64,000 nt of DNA, taken from the NCBI RefSeq assembly GCF_028858725.1, contig NC_084769.1:10417501-10481500 (forward strand), in the 5' to 3' direction. Source of the DNA: Colius striatus. Lineage: Eukaryota; Chordata; Aves; Coliiformes; Coliidae. The position numbers were made by a program, and so were the translations under genes. Shown here piece after piece: positions 1-10,470 of this stretch (the first letter of the stretch is position 1; every line of letters begins with the position of its first letter). The notes under the pieces are model-generated. The model searched no databases. It was not told the origin of the DNA and was given only the letters and a program-made list of their open reading frames with translations.

Positions 1-2204
1 CAAGAGCAACCAGGGCTGCTCTTACCACGAGCCTGCATTTCCAGGAGCCTGGTTTGCATTTCCAGGACCTTTTCCAACCGTGTAGCAGCACAAGGGCCTG
101 ATCCTGCTCTCTCCTCCCTGGAGCTGTACTCCTGATTAATGCAGCCAGAGCACAGCCATAGGTTTGCCTCCTCGAGGGCCTGTTTCAACACTTCCCCCCC
201 CCCGCCCCCGGCATTGATGGAAAGACCCTACTGAGTCAAGGGGGCTTTGGATGAGTCCCTGTGACCTTCACATGGGTATATTCACACACGGGCTTGCAAG
301 TTACCTCTATATAAATCATAAAATGCAATGTTGCTCCAAATCAGCATTTTTGTGTTTCTCTTGCACATTCCCACAGAAATAACATGCTTCGAGGTAATGC
401 AAAAAAGCTTTCTGCCTCTGTCTGTAACTATCATCAGTGACCACCTCAAAACAATACACTAACAGGTTAAAACAGCATCAAAAATATTGCACTGCTCATT
501 TCAGATGAAAAAAATCTCCACTGGTAAAAAAAAATCCAAATAGAACTATTGCAACAAATAATCTGCACTCACCTAGTTAAAAAACCAGAAGAATTTGGAG
601 TTTATTATTTGCTACTTATTTTAATAAACAGCAAAGATTAACTGGGAGAGAAATGGGTCCGCTGGAAGAAAAAAACTCAGGTTGTGATGAAAAATGTATA
701 CCAGTAGCATGTAAGTTGCTGATTTTTAATGTTCCAAATACATTTCTACTGTAGCTTCAGGTTTATTTACCTTGATAAATCCTTGATTACCTGCCTGTGA
801 CAACTAGGGGACAAGACTGTTGTCAAACCTATTATAATATGATCAAGCAATGGTTACAAGATAAAGTAAGGTAAAACAAATAATTCTTAATGCTGTGCAA
901 CCACTTACTATTTTATCCAAACAACTTGTGTTTTTGTTACCTCCTTATGGTCGAATGCCTATTCCCTAGAAAGAGAGAAGTCTCTTTTTACCTCAGTAAT
1001 TAGCTTGTTTGAAAGCTCCCACAAATTCTTCCTATCATAAATTTTGCATTGCTCCATGCACAATAATGCACATAAAATTAAATAAACAATTTAATTAATT
1101 TAATTAAAATTAAATATTAAACATATTGTGTATAAGAAGCCCATGTCTTTTATTTAATTGGGCAGGAGTACCCAAAGCAGTTTGGGTAACAGTGAAAAAT
1201 AATTAAAAACAACAAGTACGGTAGCCTCTGGGTACGAAGAGTAGTTTGGAGCTTTCTCCTGAGAAAGGTTTATTTAATTAAAACTAAACTAATCTTTGGA
1301 AAACACTTGATAAGCATTTCATAATACAAATCATAATCCAAAAAAAAAAAAATGAAGCTTATACTTCGTCTACGTGATACTGGAAAATAATATTAAATAA
1401 TTCAGTCCTGCCGTGAGCTACTTCCCCAGCACACACAAAATAATTCAGCAGACAGCGCGTTTACCACCTTTACATTTTCTGTAGCATTTAGTCCATCTAG
1501 ATAAATATCAGCAAACTGTATGAAGGCATAATGGATTCGTAAGTGATAAGGCTGAGAATTAATGCTTTATTTAGAGTGTTTATTGCTTCTTGTAGATCTA
1601 ATACCAGACAAGGAAAGCACAGCTAACTTATTTACAAGGCAAGCTGTGCCTGCATTGGCAGGTGAGCCATTTGGCTCTGCTTGCATTTTCTAACCTATTC
1701 TTCAACACCTTTCATTCATAATAGAGAATATTATTTCCAGGATCTCATACCACTGAAGGGGGAATAGATTATTTATAGGATGGTGTCTCTATCAATACTT
1801 CACGATGCCAAACGCCAGTATTTCTATGCCGTCCGGTGATAATTTCAGCTCCCTGAAAAACTTGGATCCTGCCCAAGGTGGCAAACTATCCGCCTGGACA
1901 TCAAACAGTCTGCCTTGCACAACAGCTCACAAGCTGGATTGCAAATGCTGACAGGCTTTATAGGTCATTTCAAAAACAAATGCTTCATTTTAGCACCTTA
2001 GACTGCAGCAGCTCCTACAACAAGCTGCTGATGCCAACCGGCTTTTTCGAAAGTGAATGTATCCAAAGAGATCCTAATTGACACTTTCAGGCAAGTGCCC
2101 AGCATAACTGAATATTACTCAGGTTTCTGGAGAGCGGTTTTAAAGTGACCATATAATTTAAGTGACCTTTAAGTGAATTTAAAATGCTACTGTAGACCGT
2201 GGTT

Positions 2205-2262
2205 CCTCTCGCACTGAATGGGGAAACTCCCATTGATGTTAATGAGGGCAGGAACGGGCACT
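2205..2262. repeat. Ancient interspersed-repeat fragment
   Basis: Carries the degenerate phrase AAACTCCCATTGATGTTAAT followed by GGGCAGGAACGGGC. This resembles the widespread old amniote repeat whose core reads roughly 'aaactcccattgacttcaatgggagcaggatcaggcc'-like in fragments. Related fragments lie near 98-115, 2534-2620, 3478-3536, 5975-6030 and 6815-6833. I do not know the family name with certainty; an old CR1/L3-type LINE tail is likely. Confidence 0.4.
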
Positions 2263-3477
2263 TCCCCACTGGCTCCTATTGAATTATCCAGGTTGCTTTT
2301 TTGTTTGTTTTTGTTTGTTTTGTGGCAGCTTTTTTTTCCTGTTTGATACATTCCTGGGAAGATCCTGTTAACTGACTTGGAGTTACTTTGGTTCATATCA
2401 TACCCGCAGCTTTTTGAGTGGAGGACCCAGTGACTTAGCAGAGATTTCTGTAGAGCAGAGGTACAATAGGGCCCTTTACAGGGTGTGGGAATTTCCTGCA
2501 TGTTGATTAACCTCGTACTGTAAAAGACTGTAGGCCAAATCCTTCAGTGCCCACGCAGATAAAAGTCCACGTTGACTTATCCAAAATCTCCCTGCAAATG
2601 CTCATTAAAGTCAAGGATATTTTGCCTCCATAAGGGCTGGGGATTTGGTTTGCCCTGGCATCACCAGGAGAAGGCGATTACCACCACACCAACCCCGCAG
2701 CAGGGACTAGCTTGCCCCAGACCTCAGGCACCAGTTTCCTTCCAGCCCCAAAAATCCACGACAAAAATCATAGTGCCAGCGCCGTGCTCTGGTGTGCAGT
2801 GCTGAGCAGTGCCCAGCATCACCCCTTGAGCCACCACCCTGCTAGCCATGCTGTGCCACCTCAGAGGGCCCTGCCACCCAGCTTGCCCCCAGGGCAGGTA
2901 GAAAACAGGCAGGATATTAGCCACCACTCCATCAGGCTCCTATCCTCCTGGCTGTAGCTGCTAGCAAAAATAACCATCTGGTTCACATCCCCTCCAGGAT
3001 AAGATAACCAGTAATTTAGAACCACCTTAGAGGAGGATACATCTATCCAGAAAATATCCCCCCAAAAAAGTGGCTGTTTTCTATTTGTTTGTTTTAGTTG
3101 TATCATAGCTCAGACCTTCCTTGCCATTGTGGTTCAATATTTACTGATCGAAAATATAGACTAGCTGCGAGTCACAGCATTTGCCAGAAAGAACGATTAT
3201 CATCAGAAAGAAATGGGCATTAAAAGAATAGCTCTTCCATTTCCAGAATATAAAACAGACATTCAGAAGAACAAACAGAGCAGAGAAGAAATGATGGTCA
3301 TTTGCAAGTAAAATATTACTAAACAATGTAACGTTGGATTAACTGTTTCATGTATTTATTGTGAAAGAATATATAGAACTTTACATGAGAAACTATCGGT
3401 ACAAGCAAGAAACAATGCAGCCTTTTAAACAGCTTGCTTTTAAGTTTAATGCTTCTGCACGTAGTACACGAGCTTGC

Positions 3478-3536
3478 TCCCACTGAAGCCTCTGCAGCAG
3501 CTCCCATGAAGTTCAAGGGGGTCAGGATCAGGCCCT
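3478..3536. repeat. Ancient interspersed-repeat fragment
   Basis: Contains CAGCTCCCATGAAGTTCAAG followed by GGTCAGGATCAGGCCC, matching the same degenerate family as the fragment near 2.2 kb. Only the core phrase is recognisable, so the boundaries are approximate. Confidence 0.4.
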
Positions 3537-3989
3537 GGGGTTTTGAACTTTTCCCCTTTCAATAATAATGCAACCTCCCCAGTTAAAGTGCTTGGGATAT
3601 ATTTATGGCCAGGAAGGCACAATATGGCAAAGAGATACTATAAAATGCAATTGAGGGGTGGGGGGGCTAATCCTGAAAACTGCAGAGTGACTTTTTCTTC
3701 CTAAATGCATTTAAAAAGAAAGGAAGACAGCGAAGGGGCAGGATAAAGGCCAAAAGCAGGCATAGATTGAGTCCAGTCTTGCATTCGTGTGAAGTAAACC
3801 ATTGAGCAGAAGAGCGAGGGCTGACTGGACCGGACAAAACCTGACTCCGGGTATTGTCTTTTGTTGTGGTGTGCCAGGAATGCAGGAGCTGTAGTTATTC
3901 TGAATTAGGGCTGGCTCTGGGGATAGCTTTGTACTCCCAGGACCTGTGGATTGCTAAAAATTGGTGCAGCTCCGATGTCTGGCTTTAGA

Positions 3990-4500
3990 TTTTTTTCTTC
4001 CTTCTAGGGCCATTTATAATGATCATAGAAGAATTTCAGTAAGTCTGGCAAATCATTAGTGACGTGAATTTTTAATTAGCTTTTCACTCCTACATGAACT
4101 CAAATTGGATTAATGTTATGTTCTCATACCCAAAACACAGCTCTGAAGAATGATTTCTGATCAATTCAGTATGCAAATCTGTTCTAGGACTTGTCTTGTT
4201 TTCCTCAGAAATCATTCTATAACATCAGCCACTTAATACATGCTTTAATACTGACAAAAATTAGACCAAGTTAATTCTATTATTTAACTACATAGTAAAG
4301 AGTTCCTGAGATTTCCACACAACTTTTTTTTTTTCCAATTTAACTGACCAAAAAAAAACCAATTAACACTCAAACATTTTGCTGAGTCCTTCTCTAAAGG
4401 AAAGAATCTTTGCATTGACAGAAATATTGCAGTGTTAGTTGATCGCTGCTTTCCCAGAAAATGGAATCATTGCCTTTTGAGATAATTAAAGCACCCATAG
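3990..4500. promoter_or_regulatory. Candidate conserved non-coding element with octamer
   Basis: AT-rich, low-complexity-free block holding several homeodomain cores (TTAATTAGC near 4074, GGATTAATG near 4108) and an exact POU octamer ATGCAAAT at 4171-4178. The octamer lies inside a 14-bp perfect inverted repeat. No coding potential is seen. The enhancer role is inferred only from motif content and from its position about 10 kb beyond the EN1 3' end. Confidence 0.3.
4147..4218. repeat. 14-bp perfect inverted repeat around an octamer
   Basis: The left arm 4147-4160 (AGAATGATTTCTGA) is the exact reverse complement of the right arm 4205-4218. The 44-nt spacer contains ATGCAAAT. It could be a cruciform-capable regulatory dyad or the remnant termini of a small non-autonomous DNA transposon. 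Confidence 0.85.
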
Positions 4501-4540
4501 AGCTGCATAAATGAGAATGGAGAAGTTTAGGGCTAGATTA

Positions 4541-4615
4541 GTGCAACCTTTGATGCAAAGGGTTGGGCTAGATGACTCAAGAAGTAGTCTCCAAGTCCAC
4601 TTTCTTCTATCCTGT
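4541..4615 (+). repeat. Possible CR1 3'-end remnant
   Basis: The stretch GGGTTGGGCTAGATGACTC followed by a degenerate 'ccaagtccactttcttctat' resembles the last bases of a CR1 LINE in sense orientation. It is short and diverged, so this is tentative. Confidence 0.4.
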
Positions 4616-4913
4616 GCACGGGGAAGAGTTATACTTATTTTTAGCACTTGAACTCTCCCTGCAAGTGCACAGTGTCCAAATTAAACAAAACTCTAAGACT
4701 GTTTCAAATTGCTTGGAAACAGACCCCAGAGCCCTGATTTACTTTCAGCTTCATACACACAAAATTCCTGGTGATTCTGCTTTTGCCAGACATACAAGAA
4801 CAGTAAGTTCTTCTTAGCAGAATCGCTACTGCTGTAAGAGTGGATTTAGGAAGAACCCAAAATAAAGGAGTCCTTTAAAACAATACAAGCATGATTTGGC
4901 CCCTAACACGTAG

Positions 4914-4974
4914 TAATAACAATGATGTCATTCATGTTCAGTCATGTACATGTTTTCATGAATCATTGTTATTA
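4914..4974. repeat. 13-bp perfect inverted repeat with SOX-like sites
   Basis: The left arm 4914-4926 (TAATAACAATGAT) and the right arm 4962-4974 (ATCATTGTTATTA) are exact reverse complements with a 35-nt spacer. Each arm contains an AACAAT/ATTGTT core of the kind bound by SOX HMG proteins, in facing orientation. Whether it is a protein-binding dyad or a chance structure cannot be told from sequence. Confidence 0.8.
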
Positions 4975-4979
4975 ATTTA

Positions 4980-7680
4980 TTGGAGATAAAGAGGAGCTTG
5001 AAGTGTGACAAGCTTCTGTAATTTTAAATAAAGCTCTTAAGTAACTTTTCCAGCTCAGGGTAGTGAAACCCACTGACTGAGTAATGCGTATCTAAGTACA
5101 AAAATCCATGGCAGAGGTATAACCCTTTATGAAAGGCAGAAGCATGGGCTGGATGCTATGTTCTCTTCACTCAGCATCATCCCTGCAGAGACTTCTCTGG
5201 AGCTGATGTAAACCAGCACAGAAGGGAAGGGAGCCCGTGTTGACTGTGTTCACCTTGCCACACAGTAGTGAAACCAGCAGAGCTAAACCACTCTAAACAA
5301 GCTCTCCATTCAGCACACTGCCTTCAAAACCAATCTGGTGATGGATATGGGGGACAGCAAGAGGAGCACCCAGGAATTTCAGGCAGTGGTCAAGAGTTGT
5401 GAATTAAAGGGGATATGTGAGATCCTGAAGCTTTCCACAGCACCCTGGGTTTCACTCTTCTGGAGAAAAGGAAATATCTTTCACCCTTGCTACTAAACTC
5501 CCTGGGAAGTTAGAGCTTGTCCTTGCCCTGTAAGTGGCTGCACTGCACCTCAGGCAGCTCACAGGGACTCAGCATTCTCACCAGGCTCAGGAATGACCTC
5601 AGATGGGATGATGAGGTGCTTTGCAACTACAGTCCACCTGGATACTCAAAAAGATACAATAGGCAAGGCACAGAGGAAAGCTCTACTTTCTGGTGGCACT
5701 GCTTAATGCCTGTTGTTTTGCCAAGATTTATCCTACCTACAGCAATATTCAGGTAACTAATCTGTTGTGGTAGCTCAGGCTAAACTGATGCTCATTTTTA
5801 AATGAACCTTAGGTGAAAGTTGGCAAGTCCACATGTGAACATGGCTTGTCTCTACTTGTAATCTTGCATGCACGTACCTTAGCACAGTGCAACTTCCCTG
5901 ACCTCTGGCTGGTGGAGTTTTATTCCTGACAGGCTAGATGTGAATAAAATCATATGGAGCTGTGTTTTTACAGTTCAGCCTTCTCAGTCCCATCCTGCTG
6001 CCATTGAAATCAGTGGCAAAACTCCCAACTTTGCTAGTCATATCAGATTAGCTTTGTTCCACAGACTGAAACAATCTAATAGATACCAGGTGTCCTCAAT
6101 AGAGCTTGTGTGGTCTACAAGTAAGTGGAACATGTCTTATAAAGTCAAATACAAAACAGCTACATCACAGAACCTGTAATAATCCCAAACTGATATTGTT
6201 ATCTATGGACAACATGATCAGTATCCAAAAAGTGACTCCATATATATTTATATGATGCATCCTCTAACAGACATGTTCTGGGGTAAAATCGGCTGCCTGT
6301 TAAACCACTACAGAAATGGATCCATATTTATGCTCATTTCCACAAGAAAGCGTGGATCTTGTGTGTTTTTACTTAAGGGAAAGAGCCCCACATAACCTCA
6401 AATTCATCTAGAAATCCACTTTAAATATATCACTCTGCATGAAAAAAAGACTTTTAGAAGTTAATGGTTGCATGTGAAATCTCTAGACTGCTGCTCTAAC
6501 ATTTTGCCCCCTTCCTCCTCCAAGCTGGGAACCTCCATTGTGAAATTCCCTACCTGCTTTTCCACGGGCACGGAGCCTCACCAGCTCCACCAGTAGCATG
6601 AACTGGAGAAGATGACACAGCCCTATAAATGTCCAGACCTGGGCTGCACCAAGATATCCATCATTGCACAATGGGTGTAGGTGGAAAATGCTCAGAGGAT
6701 TTCCTTGTGCTATCTCCTGGTGTGTAGGTGGCCCAGGAGCCTTGCCTGGCTCAGGCAAAACACTTAGTACCCTTCTCTGCACCAACAGGAACACAAATCA
6801 CTCTACCCACTCCAGGGCCTGATCCTGATTCACAGCACCTGCAGACAGGAGCCTTGGTGCAACTCCTGCTTGTTTTGACAAAGGGACAACCAGAGTTTCC
6901 AGACCAGGACCCATCACACAGGTACAGCCAGGTCAATAACCTACAAACACACAAACTGGAAGACCCCAAGGGAAAAATCAGACCTTCCCAGGAGGCAACA
7001 ACAACAACAACAAATCTATCATTTGTCTAATTCAATTAAAGGTCCTTAAATGTGGTAAAAGTTCTACCCCAACTTCTAGGCAGAAGGATATCTCCTTGGA
7101 GCCAGCTCTTGAAGCTGTTGGCATGCAGGCATTCATGGCTTCTGCTCTGTTCTTGTCTTGCAATTCCACATCTTGAGGGCAGCTTCCACAGGTGTCCCTG
7201 ACTACAAACTTGGCCTAGGGTCCTTGTGGGCTGCACTGGCATCTAATGAATAGGGAAGGTGAGGTTAGGAGACTTCCAAACTCTTATTCCCCTCTTTCTG
7301 CTAGGGAGGCAGGAGCAAGCCTTACATCAAACCTCCTTTAGTTGCAAGCACTGTTGTCTCCTAAGTGTTGATGGGCAGCACGTGCTTGCTCTCAGCCTGG
7401 CCTAATGGGAAACACCTTCTCAGCTGAGGTCCAGGTGCTGCTGCAGCAGCCCTGCAGGAGGTGAACACTGCAGTGTCTGAGGCATGATACTCTCAGGCAA
7501 CAATTAAAGCAGCTAAAGCTGGCAGTGGCAAGGACCAATCTGACAACCCTTCTGAACAAAACTGCTTCTGGAGTCAGTGTCTGGCTGCTTAAGCCAAAGG
7601 TTACACATTTATACTTCTTTTTTAAAGCCGCACCATGCCATCAGGAAAACAGCCAGTCTCACTAAAAAGGCCTGATCCAA
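4980..7680. other. Intergenic DNA, no gene seen
   Basis: Mixed-composition DNA with only short chance open frames (about 100 codons at most). An ancient repeat fragment is visible near 5975-6030 (core CCATTGAAATCAGTGGCAAA). A short (CAA)n run occurs near 6998-7012. No exon with convincing splice signals was found. Confidence 0.5.
5975..6030. repeat. Ancient interspersed-repeat fragment
   Basis: Shows CCATCCTGCTGCCATTGAAA, then TCAGTGGCAAAACTCCCAAC. It is the clearest of the dispersed fragments of the same old repeat family in this window. Boundaries are approximate. Confidence 0.45.
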
Positions 7681-8060
7681 TTAGTATTTCATTTAGTATC
7701 TGAAAATTCAGTGCTATGTCTAGTCTTGTCTTTTACCAGCCACTCTTCCATTCTGGATTCGTCTCCTTAAGAGGCTTAAATACTTATACTTTTCCAATAA
7801 AGATCTTTCAAAGTACATTCAAGGGTAGCTTATTTTAACATTCATCACATTTAACAAGACTTTTACCAGAGCAGAGAGAACGCGTAACTAATTGTTGGAA
7901 GATCTGGTCAAGTTTATTGTAACGGGGAACTGTCGGGCAATTGTGATTTATTTATTCAGAGGGAGATAAGGCACGCATTGTTCTCTGGAAGAAGGGGGCG
8001 GGGGGGGGGAAGCAGGGCTGATCTTAAAGTTAATATTATTTCCCATGCCTTTGTCAACCT
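7680..8060. promoter_or_regulatory. Candidate conserved non-coding block
   Basis: AT-rich, repeat-free block with homeodomain-like cores (CCAATTAGT near 7678, AACTAATTGTT near 7885, GCAATTGTGATTTATTTAT near 7938) and no open frame. It is bounded on the right by a G-run and then a CpG-rich block. Proposed as regulatory only from texture and nearness to EN1. Confidence 0.25.
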
Positions 8061-8219
8061 TTTCATAACTTAGGGTACCCACTGAAGCACAATCCTTATT
8101 GGCTTACTTCACTCCAAATTCTGGGGTTGAAGCTTAAGCTCTCTCCCTGCCTGGCTCTGGGGCCTGGTGAGGCCATGCAGGTGCATCTCCTTCTCTGCTT
8201 ATATCTTAAAAGGTTTGTT

Positions 8220-9240
8220 GTCATGAAGGGAACCCCGAGAGCACCAGTGTCCCCCTCAGGGTCCCCGAGCCTTGCTCCTCGTCGGGGGGATCGCGGCGAG
8301 GTGCCCGGCTGGGGGTAAGGTAAAAAGCAGGGAGTCTTTTTAATCTGACATTCAAATAAAAGCAGAGAGGAAAGTGCCCTGTTACTGCCACCGTCCCTCG
8401 GGTCCCCACGATGCTCTCTCGGGAGCAGCACGCCCTCGCAAACGGAGACGCTGGTGAGCGGGTGGGGAGCATCTCTGCCCGCACCGGGAGTGGCGGGAGA
8501 CATAGAAATATTGGTCCCGGCCCCATTGCGAGTCTGCCCCGGGCCCTTTCCCATATATCACCCGCGCTGGGCAGCCGCTAGCCCACGGGAGCCGCCTGAG
8601 ACGGGTGGGAGGGGACCATAGCCCACCCATAGCTAGCCCTGTGCTCAGGGATGCTGCCTGCTCCCGTCTTCGTCCCCCTTTCGCTCCCTGCCCCCCAGGT
8701 AGATGCAGTGCCCCGGGTGACCGCTGCCAGGAGGCTGCCTGGCTCCGGGAACGTGCGAGGCTTTGCTGGGGGCAGGGGAGGGCTCTGCCCTGCCGGCGCG
8801 GTGGGGCTCAGATGCGGCGGCTGAGGGAGAGCAGCGCCCGGTGCTGCCTTTACTTCTGGCGGGACGCGGCTGTTCTCCGAGCCTGGCGGCTCCAAGCAGC
8901 CCAAAGGAGAGTGAGGAGAGGAAAGGGGTGGGGGGAGAAGAAAATAAAAGAACCCCCAAAATGTGCTCCGGCCTGCCTGCGCCCCTGCATCGCCCCAGCA
9001 CGGCGGCTCCTTCCCCCAGCAGCAGCCGGGGACGGAGCAGGGCCGCGCCCGCTGTCCGCCCGCATCCGCCCCGTGAAGCCCGCACCGCCGCACCGGCACC
9101 GGCATCGCCCCGGCCACGGGCCGCCGCGGGCACGGCTCGGCTCCGCTCGGCTCGGTTCGGTAGCCTTGTGTGCTCCCTCGAGCTCCCTTCTTCCCCCCTC
9201 CCCCGCCCCCGACGGCTCTGCTGCTGCCGCAGCTAACAAA
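8220..9240. other. CpG island about 5 kb downstream of EN1
   Basis: Strongly GC- and CpG-rich, densest around 8740-9200, with a degenerate (CGGCT)n run at about 9131-9162. Overlapping long open frames on both strands reflect the low stop frequency of GC-rich DNA; none shows a known domain. It may be the promoter of an unannotated non-coding transcript or a Polycomb-type island, as commonly found around developmental homeobox genes. Confidence 0.55.
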
Positions 9241-9770
9241 GTTTTTTATTCGCATCCTCGTTATCTCCAAACTGACAGAGTGACCCAGAACAAACAAACA
9301 AACAAACTCTTTAATGTAAGGGTTGCTCACCTGGTGCAGTAAAGATCAGGTCTCAGAGCAAAGGACTTCGACTTCCAGCAAAGTCTCGTTCCCCGACTTA
9401 CTCAACCGGAAGAAAGGGCTCCATTAGCTATTTTACATACACTCTTTTAGATCTGTTTCAAAGGCATTTGATGTAGAACATAAAGATGCACCTTGCGCTC
9501 TGCTGTCAACAGCCAGCCTGAGGCAACATGTCCGACTCCTCAACAGAGGGAAAGTTACAGATTTTTCTTTTTAAACTCAGAATTTATAACTCTTTCCTCA
9601 AATTTCAGCCCTTCGCCATTTGGCGAAGCTTTTTCTAAACGGTTTTAGATTTAATCGAAAATCATTTGAGTTGTGTTTTGATCCGACCGCCGCGCTGCGT
9701 TTATTTAGACAAAAGACAAAATAAAAGTTATATTCAGCTGGTTTCACCTACAAGAAGTCGGAATCCCAGG
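9240..9770. promoter_or_regulatory. Candidate conserved non-coding element
   Basis: A sharp drop from GC-rich to AT-rich sequence with no open frame. It contains a short (CAAA)n run at about 9289-9307, an 18-bp dyad at 9611-9628 and, right after it, an imperfect dyad TCTAAACGGTTTTAGA. The unusual density of symmetric motifs suggests a regulatory element of the EN1 locus; function is inferred. Confidence 0.35.
9611..9628. promoter_or_regulatory. 18-bp near-perfect dyad
   Basis: CTTCGCCA at 9611-9618 and TGGCGAAG at 9621-9628 are exact reverse complements separated by two bases. The inner GCCA-TT-TGGC resembles a rearranged NF-I half-site pair. A second weaker dyad follows within about 5 bp. 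It could bind a dimeric factor; no particular factor can be assigned. Confidence 0.6.
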
Positions 9771-10360
9771 GTTGGGGGGATGCTCTAGGTCCCAGGACCC
9801 TCCCAGGGTGCAGTGGCGCGGAGTGAGCTCCCCGCTGGGACCGCCCGCAGCCGTCCCCCGGGACCCCGCCGGCGGCTTCGGGGGGTGGGAGAGGGGGCGG
9901 CTGGGGAAAGGCGGTCCCTACAGCCCCCGCACCGAGCCGTAATCGGCTCCCAACACCAGCGCCTATTTGGCCAGCAGAGCTCCTACCTCCGCTTACAGTC
10001 ACTTCTTAGCGCTGCCTTGGACCCTGCCCGACGGGGCGGGAAAGGTGCAGTGCTTGGTGATACTCACTGTGAGCCACTGTGATATTCTTTGGCTTGATTC
10101 CAGCACAGCCTCCAGCACCCAGTGTGGGTACAGGGGGATCCCCAGTGCTGGTGCCGAACCCCCGAAGCCACCCTCCCGCCCCTCGGCGCCTCTGCCCTTC
10201 AGCGGGACAGACTTGGTGCCCGGGGCACCGCATTTTCTGCTGGCCAGAGCAGAGGCAAGGGCCCCCCGCACCCACGGCCCTCCAAGTGGGATGGGGGTGG
10301 GGGGGGTGGGGGAAGGTGGGGAAGCAGAGCCCTCTTGTAAAGCTCCCAGCCGTCGGAGCC
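9771..10360. other. GC-rich flank, no gene seen
   Basis: CpG-rich block with overlapping chance open frames on both strands and G-runs near 10289-10320. No protein family is recognisable. Confidence 0.5.
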
Positions 10361-10470
10361 CGCAAGATAAACATCATTAGAAATCATTGTAATTGGGATT
10401 GTGAAATCTGACCTCTGACCTGCCGGGCTACGTGTCACAACCGTGTCTGCTTTGATTCCTCGAAAGGCGG
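10361..10470. promoter_or_regulatory. Candidate conserved element with a DR1 site
   Basis: A small AT-rich island between GC-rich blocks, with AAATCATTGTAATTGGGATT next to a perfect nuclear-receptor direct repeat at 10409-10421. The abrupt composition change and clustered motifs suggest constraint. Confidence 0.35.
10409..10421 (-). promoter_or_regulatory. Perfect DR1 nuclear-receptor element
   Basis: TGACCTCTGACCT on the plus strand is AGGTCA-G-AGGTCA on the minus strand: two exact consensus half-sites spaced by one base. DR1 elements are bound by COUP-TF, RXR homodimers, HNF4 and PPAR-RXR. Occupancy here is inferred. Confidence 0.6.

Larger units (their letters stand above)
1..3989. other. 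Intergenic DNA, no gene seen
   Basis: AT-rich sequence with many stops in all frames and only short chance open frames. It contains a poly-C run near 196-206, A-rich stretches, and TTAATTAA-rich DNA around 1080-1120. Fragments of an old interspersed repeat are listed separately. No splice-bounded coding block, RNA gene or young transposon is recognisable by eye. Confidence 0.6.

Noticed and set aside
8578-9342. Overlapping 245- and 250-codon frames on opposite strands
   Set aside because: Both are GC-rich mirror shadows of the same CpG island, with no domain, splice context or plausible start.
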